Assembly: GCF_007989605.1 (NCBI RefSeq)
Contig: NZ_BJUL01000002.1
Location: forward strand, 248,001 to 312,000
From: Vreelandella venusta
Lineage (GTDB): Bacteria; Pseudomonadota; Gammaproteobacteria; Pseudomonadales; Halomonadaceae
DNA: 64,000 bases
Direction: 5' to 3'
Shown: positions 43,091-51,511 of the stretch, one piece after another
Position numbering within the stretch: position 1 is the first letter of the stretch
Layout: each line of letters starts with the position of its first letter
Program-made: the position numbers and the translations under genes
The notes under the pieces: generated by a model
The model's database searches: none
The model's input: the letters and a program-made list of their open reading frames with translations, nothing else
What the model was told of the DNA's origin: nothing

Positions 43091-44064
43091 CGCTGTTCTG
43101 CTGCCTCGGCAAGGCGTGGCAAGAGCCGCTCGATCATCCATTGAGTCGCTAGTGGCGAACCAGCAGAGCTAGCCACGATTAATGGCTGATCGGTCAGCGC
43201 CAGATAGCGGCCATCTGAAATGGCTGGCAATGAGGCAAACAGCGGTAGCTCAGCGACTCTATCGCGCTGCTCTGCGCTGTGATACCAAGAGACCACTAAA
43301 TCGACATCTTCGAGCATGGGCAGATGTTCAAACCCTAGGTAGTGCGCAAAGTGATTACCGCTTGGAGAAAGGCCTTCAACCGTTGGTGACAAGTGAAGTC
43401 CAAGGCCTGTCAGTGTGCCAACGCGAGGGTCGTCTGCTAAATACACAGAGACGTTTCCGGAGGCTGGGTCGGGCCGCACATAGGCAAAAGTGGTGTCCGC
43501 AAGACTTGGATAAGACTCGCCTGCAGTCCTCAGCGATGTGTCGAGATGACGTATTAAGGCAGCGCCTTGTTCCGGCACGCCAAGCGCTTGTGCAATACGT
43601 TCAATCTGCTCATCAACAGAGGTGAGGTAAGGACGCTCAGGGTAAGCGACAATGGGCACCAGTGGCGACAGCAGATCATAAATAGCGTCTGGAACACCAC
43701 TGGAAGGTGCCAGAATGACATCCGGCTCCAGCGCGAGCAGTGCTTCAACATCCAGTTCGGGGTATTGGGTAATCGTGGTGGGGAGCGGCATTGCCTGTGC
43801 TTCTAGAGCGTCTCGTACCCATGGCCAATAGCCATCTTCATCGCCGCCCCACTCCGCACGGCTGACCCCGACCGGCACCACGCCAAGTGAAATGGCAATA
43901 TCATCAGCACCAACGCCAAGGGTAACGACGCGCTGAGGTGGCTCTTCAATGGTGGCTGTTCCCAGTGGGCTTGGGATGACAACGGGAAACCGATCGGTAT
44001 CAGCCACTGCCCCCGTCATGGGGGCAGCCGCAATTAACAGGGTGATTAATGAGCGTAACAGCAT
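43087..44064 (-). CDS. siderophore ABC transporter substrate-binding protein (FecB/FhuD family)
   Basis: Type III periplasmic receptor of 325 residues. Start ATG 44064 uses a Shine-Dalgarno (GGTGAG) that overlaps the TonB receptor stop; the longer frame reads back into that gene. Signal peptide ends about TGAVA. Typical pieces: PPQRVVTLGVGADDIAISLGVVPVGV and YPELDVEALLALEPDVILAPS. The GDEDGYWPWVRDAL and YHSAEQRDRV segments resemble iron-siderophore binders of the hydroxamate or citrate kind. The ligand cannot be assigned. Confidence 0.88.
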   Translation of the reverse strand: MLLRSLITLLIAAAPMTGAVADTDRFPVVIPSPLGTATIEEPPQRVVTLGVGADDIAISLGVVPVGVSRAEWGGDEDGYWPWVRDALEAQAMPLPTTITQYPELDVEALLALEPDVILAPSSGVPDAIYDLLSPLVPIVAYPERPYLTSVDEQIERIAQALGVPEQGAALIRHLDTSLRTAGESYPSLADTTFAYVRPDPASGNVSVYLADDPRVGTLTGLGLHLSPTVEGLSPSGNHFAHYLGFEHLPMLEDVDLVVSWYHSAEQRDRVAELPLFASLPAISDGRYLALTDQPLIVASSAGSPLATQWMIERLLPRLAEAAEQR

Positions 44065-44071
44065 CAGCTTC

Positions 44072-46216
44072 TCACCAATCCCAGTTGATCGACATAACGG
44101 CACTACGAGATTCGCCAAGCCAGTACTGGCTGTAGAAACCAATTTGCTCGTAGTAGTCCTTGTCAAACACGTTGTTGATGTTCAACTGCGCGCTCAATTG
44201 ATCGTTGAAGCGGTAGCGTGCCATCAGATCAGCAACGGCGTAAGCGTCTTGCCCAACCTTAACTTGGCCATTGGGACTAGATGTGTTCCGCCAAATATCG
44301 CTTTGCCAACGAGCCCCGCCGCCCAGTGTTAAGCCACTCCATGCACCCGGTAGTTGGTAAGTGGTAAACAGTTTGACCTGTTGGCGTGGATGGGTTGTGT
44401 TAGTCCGCTCGCCGTCGGAGCTTTCTGCATTGGCTAGTGTGTAGCTGGCGCTTAAATTCCAGCCTGAGGCCACTTCGCCAATCAATTCGACTTCAACGCC
44501 ATTGACCTGATTACCATCAACGCTGCGGTGGGCGGACGTACCCGGCTGGCCGATCACATCAACACCCGGAATGGCTTCTGCCACACCGTTTTGCTCCGTT
44601 CTAAACAGTGCAATGCTGCTATCCAAGTGGCCGTTCAGAAGGGTTGCCTTAGCCCCCAGTTCATAGCTGCGGCCCTGAATAGGATCAAGCAGAGAGCCAT
44701 CCTCACGGCGGGCATTCTGAGACTGGAAAATCTCGGTATAACTCGCGTAAACAGAGGCGTAGTCATTAATATCGTAGATAATGCCTGCATAAGGCGTTAT
44801 TTCGTTGCTATATCGGTACTGCCGCTCAGATCCATAATAAGTCTGATCCAATTCCCAGTCGCTCAGGCGTGCACCGAGAATAAGATTAAGCGGATCACTC
44901 AACGAAAAGCGCGACACCATAAAGCCGCCGCTTTGCGTTACCTGCATATTATCTGAGCTGTTGAACTGCCCCCATTGGGGTTTAGCCACCACGCTGTCTC
45001 GCCAATTAAAGTAACTGCCCACGGAAGGCGGTGTACCAACTGGCGTGGCCAGCTTTATCTCGAAGTCATCTTCGTTATGCATCCAGCCAAAGCCCAGCTC
45101 GTGCTGGCGGCCAAATAAGCTGAAATCACCTTCGGCCGTCACGTTCACGGTTTGTTGAGTGCGGTTGCCGCGGTAATTTAAGAAAGAGCTGGACATACCA
45201 AGGCCAGTTTCCCTGTCTGGGAAGCCGCCGCGATAAAGGTACTCTAGGCCATAGTTACCATCGTTATGACTAACGGCGGCGCGTAACGTCCAGCCGTTAT
45301 CCAGTTGGTGGCTAAGATCAGCGAACACGCGAGTGGTCTCGTTGTAAAACGTTGACCAGTCGGTGTTGTTAGAGGCGCTGCGGTCAAACTCCGTTCGGCT
45401 GCCGTCAGCATAAAAAGCCGGGACACTGGCCCCCGCGCCGAGCGTCTCGTTGTGCTGATATTCAACCCCTACGGTTAATTGAGTCGCGGGGGTAAGCTCG
45501 CTACTGATAACACCGTAAAGCGTCTCATGGTCATCTTCGAGATGAGAGATAAAACTATCGTTCTGGTCTTTGGCGACGACAAAGCGGGCCCCTGTCGTGC
45601 CATCGCTGCTTAATGGGACAGACACATCCGCGGTGACGCGGCGCCGATCCCAACGGCCGAGGCCTGCGGAAACAGAGGCAGCCGCTTCGGACAACGGGCG
45701 TTTGCGAATAAAGTTAACGCTTGCCGAAGGTTCGCCAGCGCCGGTCAATAAACCGGTTGCCCCGCGCACCACTTCAACACGGTCATAAATCGCCGCATCC
45801 CAGTCGATATCGCCAAAATTCCAAAAACCGCTGAGCGGAATGCTTAGCCCGTCAAACTGCACGCTACGGATTGAGAAACCACGTGCGGCATAGCTAATCC
45901 GGTTACTGTCAGCTCGGCTTGGCGAAACGCCGGGCACTTGAGCTAAAACATCACCGCCTGACTGTGCCGCACGGTCGTCGATCTGCTGGCGAGTAATAAC
46001 ACTTGTGGATTGGGGCGTCTCGCGCGGTGTTAATGACAGCCCGACCGCACTGCGGCTGGCGGGAACTGTATAGCGTTGAGTGCCTTCACTGCTGGTGCTG
46101 AGGCGCTCACCGGTCACTAACACATCATCCAGTGTTTCGTCAGGAGCTTCAGCAAAGGCAAGCAAAGGGTAGGCAAGAATAAGCGCAGTGCATGTTGATC
46201 GATATAAAAATGGCAT
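44072..46216 (-). CDS. TonB-dependent siderophore receptor
   Basis: Outer-membrane receptor of 714 residues. Start ATG 46216; the longer frame begins with TTG. Signal peptide to about residue 22, TonB box region (ETLDDVLVTGE), plug (TPRETPQSTSVITRQQIDDR, GGDVLAQVPGVS, YDRVEVVRGATGLLTGAG) and barrel ending in MSINWDW. The N-terminal STN signalling domain is absent, so control is by the AraC-type neighbour rather than by surface signalling. FpvA/FoxA-like pattern; the siderophore is unknown and no biosynthesis genes are present, so it probably takes up foreign siderophores. Confidence 0.92.
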   Translation of the reverse strand: MPFLYRSTCTALILAYPLLAFAEAPDETLDDVLVTGERLSTSSEGTQRYTVPASRSAVGLSLTPRETPQSTSVITRQQIDDRAAQSGGDVLAQVPGVSPSRADSNRISYAARGFSIRSVQFDGLSIPLSGFWNFGDIDWDAAIYDRVEVVRGATGLLTGAGEPSASVNFIRKRPLSEAAASVSAGLGRWDRRRVTADVSVPLSSDGTTGARFVVAKDQNDSFISHLEDDHETLYGVISSELTPATQLTVGVEYQHNETLGAGASVPAFYADGSRTEFDRSASNNTDWSTFYNETTRVFADLSHQLDNGWTLRAAVSHNDGNYGLEYLYRGGFPDRETGLGMSSSFLNYRGNRTQQTVNVTAEGDFSLFGRQHELGFGWMHNEDDFEIKLATPVGTPPSVGSYFNWRDSVVAKPQWGQFNSSDNMQVTQSGGFMVSRFSLSDPLNLILGARLSDWELDQTYYGSERQYRYSNEITPYAGIIYDINDYASVYASYTEIFQSQNARREDGSLLDPIQGRSYELGAKATLLNGHLDSSIALFRTEQNGVAEAIPGVDVIGQPGTSAHRSVDGNQVNGVEVELIGEVASGWNLSASYTLANAESSDGERTNTTHPRQQVKLFTTYQLPGAWSGLTLGGGARWQSDIWRNTSSPNGQVKVGQDAYAVADLMARYRFNDQLSAQLNINNVFDKDYYEQIGFYSQYWLGESRSAVMSINWDW

Positions 46217-46258
46217 GGAGCGGTTTTCCAAAGTGGATGTTGCCAATAGTTAATGTTT

Positions 46259-46277
46259 TATAATGAGAATTATTCCA
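46259..46277 (-). promoter_or_regulatory. Fur box upstream of the siderophore receptor
   Basis: TATAATGAGAATTATTCCA agrees with the 19-bp Fur consensus GATAATGATAATCATTATC at 13 of 19 positions, with the central AATGA-AAT-ATT core kept. It lies about 43 nt upstream of the receptor start. Confidence 0.7.
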
Positions 46278-46343
46278 CTTATGCCGGGCGAGCGGTTATG
46301 CCCGCCGCGCAATTGATTATGCGCAAACGTCAGCCGCATCGTT

Positions 46344-47342
46344 TCAGGAGCGCTCAAGGGAACTTTCTGTCAAAGCACCCGGTGAAATGCCGTAGTTTTT
46401 CTTGAATGCAGTAATAAAGTTGCTGGCATGACGGTAGCCACTTAAATGTGCCGCTTGTTGAACGCTGTGGCCGCTCAGCAGCAGCTCGCGGGCTAACGCA
46501 AGCCGGCGTTTTCGCAAATAGTCGATAGGCGCTAGGCCGTAAGCCATCTTGAAATGCCGCATTAACGTACTTGGGCTCATAGCCGCGCGATCCGCTAAGA
46601 GTTGCAGCGTGTGGTCAAACGACGGCTCTTCATCCAGCCAGCGGCGTACTAGCGCCAAGCGCTGTCGATACAGTGCGCCACTTTCAGTCGTATAGGGGGA
46701 ACGGCAGTCCAGCCCCTGGGCGATGATTTGCAGTGCCAGCCCTTGAAAGCGCATACGCTGCGACTCAGCGCTACTGGAAGCACAGCACGCTTCATCAATG
46801 GTGAGCTGTAATCCAGGACTGAGTTGCCAGACATGGGGGGCAGTCGATGAGATGTAAGAACCGTACCAAGCCTGCATAGCTGGTGCGTCGAGCGATAGGC
46901 ATAGCGTGCGAAGCCGTTGATTAGCAGGATGAAAAGCGCTGAGCGTTAAACCTGTATCTAGTCTTAGCCAGCAAGCTTCCCCGGCCGTTATCCAGCGCTT
47001 TTGGCCATCAATATCGAAATGTGCGCAGCCCTCTAACATCACCACAATCAGCAGGTCGGTATTGCCCTTAGAGAATGATTGATAGGGGCGCAGTACGTCC
47101 AAGTCGGAAATAAAAAGCTCCACACCAGCGGCTAGGCTAACTTCTTCTACACGCCCTTGGGCGATTGATGTTTTCGGCGTACAGGCAGTGTTGGAAGCAA
47201 TGGGAAAGCGGTAATCGATACTGTATCGGCGTCCGTAGCCCAAAAAATGATCAACTGTATAGCGGGTGCTGATGGTCACGTGGTGTGTCTCAACCTGGTG
47301 TAGAAATAGAGGCTCAAAAAAAGCCTTATTTAAATGACGCAT
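46344..47342 (-). CDS. AraC family regulator (PchR-like) of siderophore uptake
   Basis: Regulator of 332 residues: an N-terminal ligand domain of about 220 residues (GCAHFDIDGQKRWITAGEACWL is a cupin-like stretch) and a C-terminal double HTH (LQLLADRAAMSPSTLMRHFKMAYGLAPIDYLRKRRL, listed in parts; second HTH around VQQAAHLSGYRHASNFITAFKKNYGISP). PchR-type regulators sense the ferrisiderophore and activate the cognate receptor gene, which here is the next gene downstream. Its promoter shares the 311-bp gap with that of ureA. Confidence 0.88.
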   Translation of the reverse strand: MRHLNKAFFEPLFLHQVETHHVTISTRYTVDHFLGYGRRYSIDYRFPIASNTACTPKTSIAQGRVEEVSLAAGVELFISDLDVLRPYQSFSKGNTDLLIVVMLEGCAHFDIDGQKRWITAGEACWLRLDTGLTLSAFHPANQRLRTLCLSLDAPAMQAWYGSYISSTAPHVWQLSPGLQLTIDEACCASSSAESQRMRFQGLALQIIAQGLDCRSPYTTESGALYRQRLALVRRWLDEEPSFDHTLQLLADRAAMSPSTLMRHFKMAYGLAPIDYLRKRRLALARELLLSGHSVQQAAHLSGYRHASNFITAFKKNYGISPGALTESSLERS

Positions 47343-47401
47343 ATAAATAGTAATAGGTTTTATTACTATTTGATAGTTAATGCTAAGTAGGGCGTTTTAA
47401 T

Positions 47402-47459
47402 TGCACTTCTTTGGTGCGAGGAAGGGTCTGGCTGATTAGCATGGTGCATTTTTGGTGCG
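47402..47459 (+). promoter_or_regulatory. two NtrC-like sites upstream of ureA
   Basis: Site 1 (47402-47418) reads TGCACT-TCTTT-GGTGCG, 10 of 12 defined bases. Site 2 (47443-47459) has a strong right half GGTGCG and a poor left half. Centres are 41 bp apart (four helical turns), about -142 and -101 from the predicted start. Confidence 0.6.
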
Positions 47460-47525
47460 AATAAGAGAAAGTCGATATTTTTCAAGCTATTGAATAATAA
47501 TAACTATTTTTTATATTCACCATTT

Positions 47526-47541
47526 TGGTACGGCGGTTGCG
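47526..47541 (+). promoter_or_regulatory. sigma54 promoter of ureABCEFG
   Basis: TGGTACGGCGGTTGCG with GG at 47527-47528 and GC at 47539-47540, exactly 10 nt apart. Predicted start about 47552, giving a 102-nt leader before ureA. The 13-mer TTCACCATTTTGG (47516-47528) is identical to that at ureD. Confidence 0.82.
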
Positions 47542-47653
47542 CTGCATTGCTTCAAATAGGCGTGCTCGGTTTCGATAGTCGGGGAGCGTTGCTCTAAATC
47601 CTGCACTGACGTTGCTGTTGAGCGCTGCCACTGATTGAGCCAATGGAGCCCCC

Positions 47654-47956
47654 ATGGAATTGACCCCGCGAGACAAAGATAAGCTGCTGCTGTTTTCTGC
47701 CGCCCAGCTTGCCGAGCGTCGCAAAGCACGTGGCCTAAAGCTTAACTACCCCGAAGCCGTCGCGCTGATCAGCTTTGAAATTATCGAGGGTGCCCGTGAC
47801 GGCCGAAGTGTCGCCGACTTAATGAGCTACGGCCGTGAAATCCTTAGCCGTGATGACGTCATGGAGGGTGTGGCGGAAATGGTTGATGAGGTTCAAGTAG
47901 AGGCTACCTTTCCAGACGGCACCAAGCTCGTGACCGTGCATACCCCCATTGTTTGA
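47654..47956 (+). CDS. ureA: urease gamma subunit UreA
   Basis: Small urease subunit of 100 residues, exactly the family length. [27 protein letters not shown] (start of it) and [28 protein letters not shown] (start of it) are diagnostic. ATG with GGAG upstream. It forms the (UreABC)3 trimer. First gene of the second urease transcription unit. Confidence 0.97.
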   Translation: MELTPRDKDKLLLFSAAQLAERRKARGLKLNYPEAVALISFEIIEGARDGRSVADLMSYGREILSRDDVMEGVAEMVDEVQVEATFPDGTKLVTVHTPIV

Positions 47957-48058
47957 AGGGTAAGTGGTGAATAGTGATGTGTGAGAAGTGATTGTTACTC
48001 CTCTCACCTTACGACTCACCTCTCACCCCTCTCAGCACCGCGACGCAGGAGCAAGCAG
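47957..48058 (+). other. ureA-ureB spacer with strand asymmetry
   Basis: A purine-rich stretch (about 47957-47991) is followed by a pyrimidine-rich one (about 47996-48035) containing CTCTCACC repeats. GTGAGA-AGT (47981-47989) can pair with ACTCCTCTCAC (47997-48007). An unusually long spacer for ureA-ureB. Confidence 0.35.
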
Positions 48059-48379
48059 ATGATTCCCGGTGAGTATCAGTTAAAAGACGGTGATATTGAG
48101 CTATGCGTGGGCCGCGAGCGGATTAGCGTCGACGTGGCTAATACCGGCGACCGCCCTATTCAGATCGGCTCTCACTACCACTTCGCTGAAGCCAACCCCG
48201 CGCTGGTATTTGATCGCAGCAAATCCCGTGGTTTTCGCTTAGACGTGGCAGCGGGTACCGCAATTCGCTTTGAGCCTGGCCAGACCCGCAAGGTCACGCT
48301 AATTCCCTTCGTTGGTAAGCGCGAAATTTACGGCTTCCGCGGCGATGTGATGGGTGCGCTCGATGGAGATAAACAATGA
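48059..48379 (+). CDS. ureB: urease beta subunit UreB
   Basis: Urease beta subunit of 106 residues. Start ATG 48059 with AGGAGCAAG upstream; the longer frame adds 26 residues from the spacer and is unlikely. Diagnostic: [29 protein letters not shown] and [20 protein letters not shown] (shown in part). Its TGA overlaps the ureC ATG. Confidence 0.97.
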   Translation: MIPGEYQLKDGDIELCVGRERISVDVANTGDRPIQIGSHYHFAEANPALVFDRSKSRGFRLDVAAGTAIRFEPGQTRKVTLIPFVGKREIYGFRGDVMGALDGDKQ

Positions 48380-50091
48380 AACCGGTTAACACAATCAGCC
48401 GGCAAGCCTACGCCGATATGTATGGACCCACGGTAGGCGATCGTGTGCGCCTGGGCGATACCGAGCTGTGGATTGAGGTAGAGCAAGACGCTACCCATTA
48501 TGGCGATGAGGTGAAGTTTGGTGGCGGTAAAGTCATTCGCGACGGTATGGGGCAAAGCCAGCGTAACGACGCTACGGTGATGGATACGGTGATTACCAAT
48601 GCGCTGATTTTAGACTGGTGGGGCATTGTTAAAGCCGATGTCGGCCTGCAAAGCGGGCGTATTGCCGCGATTGGCAAGGCAGGCAACCCCGACACTCAGC
48701 CCGATGTAGATATAGTGATTGGCCCCGGCACTGAAATTATCTCAGGCGAAGGCAAGATTCTCACCGCTGGAGGGATTGACGCTCATATCCACTTTATTTG
48801 CCCCCAACAGGTAGAAGAAGCGCTGATGAGTGGGGTGACTACCATGCTTGGCGGTGGCACCGGTCCGGCGACTGGCTCCAACGCCACCACTTGCACTCCC
48901 GGTGCTTGGCATATTGGCAAAATGCTGCAAGCCGTGGACGATCTGCCGATGAACATTGGCCTGCTCGGCAAGGGTAATGCCAGTCTGCCGGAAGCGTTGG
49001 CAGCGCAGCTGGAAGCCGGTGCTATGGGGCTCAAACTCCACGAAGACTGGGGCACCACGCCTGCTTCCATTGATACCTGCCTCAGCGTGGCAGAGAAGTA
49101 CGATGTGCAGATTGCGATCCACACCGACACACTCAACGAATCCGGTTTTGTGGAAGACACCCTGGCGGCGTTTAAAGAGCGCGGTATTCATACCTATCAC
49201 ACCGAAGGGGCTGGCGGCGGTCACGCGCCGGATATCCTGACCGCCTGCTCAAAACAGTACGTACTGCCGTCTTCCACTAACCCGACGCGGCCTTATACGG
49301 TTAACACCATCGATGAACACCTGGATATGCTGATGGTCTGCCACCACTTGGACCCCAACATTCCCGAAGACGTGGCCTTTGCCGACTCACGTATTCGCCG
49401 TGAAACCATTGCTGCTGAAGATATTCTCCACGACCTGGGCGTGATCTCGATGATTGCCTCGGATTCCCAAGCCATGGGGCGAGTGGGCGAAGTGGTCTGC
49501 CGTACCTGGCAAACGGCTCATAAAATGAAGGTGCAGCGCGGCTTATTGCCCGAAGATGAAGCCCAGGGTGCTGATAACCTGCGCGCCAAGCGTTATATCG
49601 CTAAATACACTATTAACCCCGCGATCACCCATGGCATTGCCCATGAAGTAGGTTCTATTGAGGTTGGTAAGCTGGCTGATTTAGTGCTCTGGAAGCCGGC
49701 ATTTTTCGGCGTAAAACCCTCGCTGATTTTAAAGGGCGGCATGATTGCGGCAGCGCCCATGGGCGACCCCAATGCCTCTATCCCCACGCCCCAGCCGGTG
49801 CATTATCGGCATATGTTCGGGGCCTTTGGCCGCGCCGCCAGCCAAACACGGCTCAACTTCGTGAGCCAAGCGGCGATTGATGCGGGCATTAAAGAGCGAC
49901 TGGGCCTGCAGAGCTCGCTCTCCGCCTGTAAAAACGTACGCGGCGTGCGTAAAAAAGATATGAAGCTCAACGACGCCTGCCCAGAGCTCACCGTTGACCC
50001 GCAAACTTATGAAGTGCGCTGCGATGGCGAGCTACTTACCTGCGAGCCCGCCACCGAGCTGCCGTTAGCCCAGCGTTATCACTTGTTTTGA
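48376..50091 (+). CDS. ureC: urease alpha subunit UreC
   Basis: Catalytic subunit of 571 residues hydrolysing urea to ammonia and carbamate. All nickel-site residues are present: His137 and His139 (GGIDAHIHF), carbamylated Lys220 ([10 protein letters not shown]), His249, His275 ([13 protein letters not shown]) and Asp363 ([11 protein letters not shown]), with the flap residues Cys322 and His323 (MVCHHLD). They are offset by +3 from the Klebsiella numbering. Translationally coupled to ureB. A 148-bp gap with a palindromic element separates it from ureE. Confidence 0.98.
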   Translation: MKPVNTISRQAYADMYGPTVGDRVRLGDTELWIEVEQDATHYGDEVKFGGGKVIRDGMGQSQRNDATVMDTVITNALILDWWGIVKADVGLQSGRIAAIGKAGNPDTQPDVDIVIGPGTEIISGEGKILTAGGIDAHIHFICPQQVEEALMSGVTTMLGGGTGPATGSNATTCTPGAWHIGKMLQAVDDLPMNIGLLGKGNASLPEALAAQLEAGAMGLKLHEDWGTTPASIDTCLSVAEKYDVQIAIHTDTLNESGFVEDTLAAFKERGIHTYHTEGAGGGHAPDILTACSKQYVLPSSTNPTRPYTVNTIDEHLDMLMVCHHLDPNIPEDVAFADSRIRRETIAAEDILHDLGVISMIASDSQAMGRVGEVVCRTWQTAHKMKVQRGLLPEDEAQGADNLRAKRYIAKYTINPAITHGIAHEVGSIEVGKLADLVLWKPAFFGVKPSLILKGGMIAAAPMGDPNASIPTPQPVHYRHMFGAFGRAASQTRLNFVSQAAIDAGIKERLGLQSSLSACKNVRGVRKKDMKLNDACPELTVDPQTYEVRCDGELLTCEPATELPLAQRYHLF

Positions 50092-50110
50092 TTGAGTTGT
50101 TATCCAGGGC

Positions 50111-50207
50111 GCCGCGGGTAGGCCTACGAGAGGGCGCTGTAAATACGTCCCTGTACGCTACTTTTGCCATCCATGGCAAAAGACCCTCTCTACAGCCTAC
50201 CCCCGGC
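50111..50207 (+). repeat. dispersed palindromic element, copy 2 (ureC-ureE)
   Basis: A 97-bp nested palindrome: outer arms 50111-50123 and 50195-50207 (12 of 13 match), middle arms GAGAGGG (50128-50134) and CCCTCTC (50184-50190), and an apical hairpin CTTTTGCCAT-CC-ATGGCAAAAG (50161-50182). It shares GAGGGCGCTGT, CGCTACTTTTGCCAT and the closing arms with the minus-strand copy at 20631-20746. Confidence 0.8.
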
Positions 50208-50239
50208 TCAGTCTTCATGGATCGAGAAAGGATGAGAGC

Positions 50240-50773
50240 ATGTTGAAATTAATTGAGCGCCTCGGGCCCGTTGACGAAAGCGCCGCCAGCGACACGTTAA
50301 CGCTGCCCTTCGAACTGCGCATTCGTGGCCGTTTGAAAGCCGAGAGCGATAGCGGTCGCGAGCTGGGCCTGTTTCTGGATCGCGGCCCGGTGCTGCGCGA
50401 TGGTGAGGGCTTGAAGGCCGAGAGTGGCGAGGTTGTCCGCGTGTGTGCCGCTATCGAACCGGTCGTCACCGCGCGGGTGAGCACTGGCTTACCGCTGGCG
50501 AAGCTTGCCTACCATTTAGGCAACCGCCATGTGCAGCTGGCGCTGGGTGAAGATGAACAGGGCGGCTGGGTGCGTTTCCCACCCGACCACGTGCTCGAAG
50601 AGCTGGCCGAGCTTTTGGGCGCGACGCTTGAGCACCACAATGCCACCTTCGATCCAGAACCCGGCGCGTACAACCAAGTGGGCGGTGGGCATTCGCATAG
50701 CCACGGGCATACTCATTCCCATGGGCACGACCACGACCATTCACACAGCCATGAGCACCACCATGCCCACTGA
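50240..50773 (+). CDS. ureE: urease nickel metallochaperone UreE
   Basis: Nickel donor of 177 residues. N-terminal peptide-binding domain, C-terminal metal domain with His97 in YHLGNRHVQL (equivalent of the conserved His96), and a tail (151-177) with 15 His in 27 residues that stores nickel. ATG with AAGGATGAG upstream. Its end overlaps ureF. Acts with UreD, UreF and UreG in nickel insertion. Confidence 0.95.
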   Translation: MLKLIERLGPVDESAASDTLTLPFELRIRGRLKAESDSGRELGLFLDRGPVLRDGEGLKAESGEVVRVCAAIEPVVTARVSTGLPLAKLAYHLGNRHVQLALGEDEQGGWVRFPPDHVLEELAELLGATLEHHNATFDPEPGAYNQVGGGHSHSHGHTHSHGHDHDHSHSHEHHHAH

Positions 50774-51470
50774 GCGTGTCGCGCTAGACAGCCATGACTT
50801 AGCCCTGCTAGGGCTAATGCAGCTGGTCAGCCCCGCGCTACCCATCGGCGCCTTTGCGTTTTCCCAAGGGCTGGAAAGTGCCTTTGAGCTGGGCTGGGTA
50901 AGTGATGAACAAAGCCTTTCTGAGTGGCTTTCCGGCGTCCTGGAAGATGGTCTAACTCGCTGTGAACTACCGCTGATTGCGCGCTTTTACACCGCCCTTG
51001 AGCAGCAGGACAGCAATGCAATTGCTCAGTGGGACGAGTGGTTGGCGGCCACCCGTGAAACCGCTGAATTAGCCGCCGAGGATAGCCGTTTGGGCGCTTC
51101 ACTCAAGCGCCTGCTGGGTAGCCTGGAGTTATTGCCAAAAGGCGCTGGAAATCCGCCTTTACTTCCGTCTCAAGCGGGCTATGTCACGCTATTTAGTTAC
51201 GCCGCCTACAGGCGGGGCGTGCCCCCGCGTCAAGCGCTATTAGGGTTTGGCTGGGCGTGGCTTGAAAACCAGCTGGCGGTAGCCTGCAAAGCACTGCCCT
51301 TGGGCCATACCGCCGCCCAGCGGGTGATTGAACAGCTGCGCGGGGAGCTGGTGGCAGCCGTCGACCAAGCACTGTTGCTAGAAGATGATGATCTTGGCCC
51401 GATACTGCCCGGCGTGGCGCTGGCAAGCGCTCTGCACGAAACACAATATTCACGCTTGTTTAGAAGTTAA
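50751..51470 (+). CDS. ureF: urease accessory protein UreF
   Basis: Accessory protein of 239 residues (235 if ATG 50763 is used) that bridges UreD and UreG. Diagnostic: LLGLMQLVSPALPIGAFAFSQGLE (start of it), the GLTRCELPL area and VDQALLLEDDDLGPILPGVAL. The start overlaps the His-rich end of ureE in another frame; the first 50 or so codons of the longest frame lie inside ureE and are not likely translated. No clear Shine-Dalgarno, which fits translational coupling. Confidence 0.93.
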   Translation: MSTTMPTERVALDSHDLALLGLMQLVSPALPIGAFAFSQGLESAFELGWVSDEQSLSEWLSGVLEDGLTRCELPLIARFYTALEQQDSNAIAQWDEWLAATRETAELAAEDSRLGASLKRLLGSLELLPKGAGNPPLLPSQAGYVTLFSYAAYRRGVPPRQALLGFGWAWLENQLAVACKALPLGHTAAQRVIEQLRGELVAAVDQALLLEDDDLGPILPGVALASALHETQYSRLFRS

Positions 51471-51511
51471 ACGCTTAGCTATTTGAAACGCTTATTAATT
51501 CGGAGATAACC

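Noticed and set aside
43182..43625. A 147-residue plus-strand open frame opposite the siderophore binding-protein gene
   Set aside because: Lies wholly within a well-supported gene, has no recognisable motif or ribosome-binding site; antisense shadow.
37948..47653. Siderophore block as a mobile element
   Set aside because: No integrase, transposase, terminal repeats or tRNA target seen; only gene order suggests insertion.
47482..47724. An 80-residue minus-strand open frame across the ureA promoter
   Set aside because: Overlaps the sigma54 promoter and ureA start, no family features.
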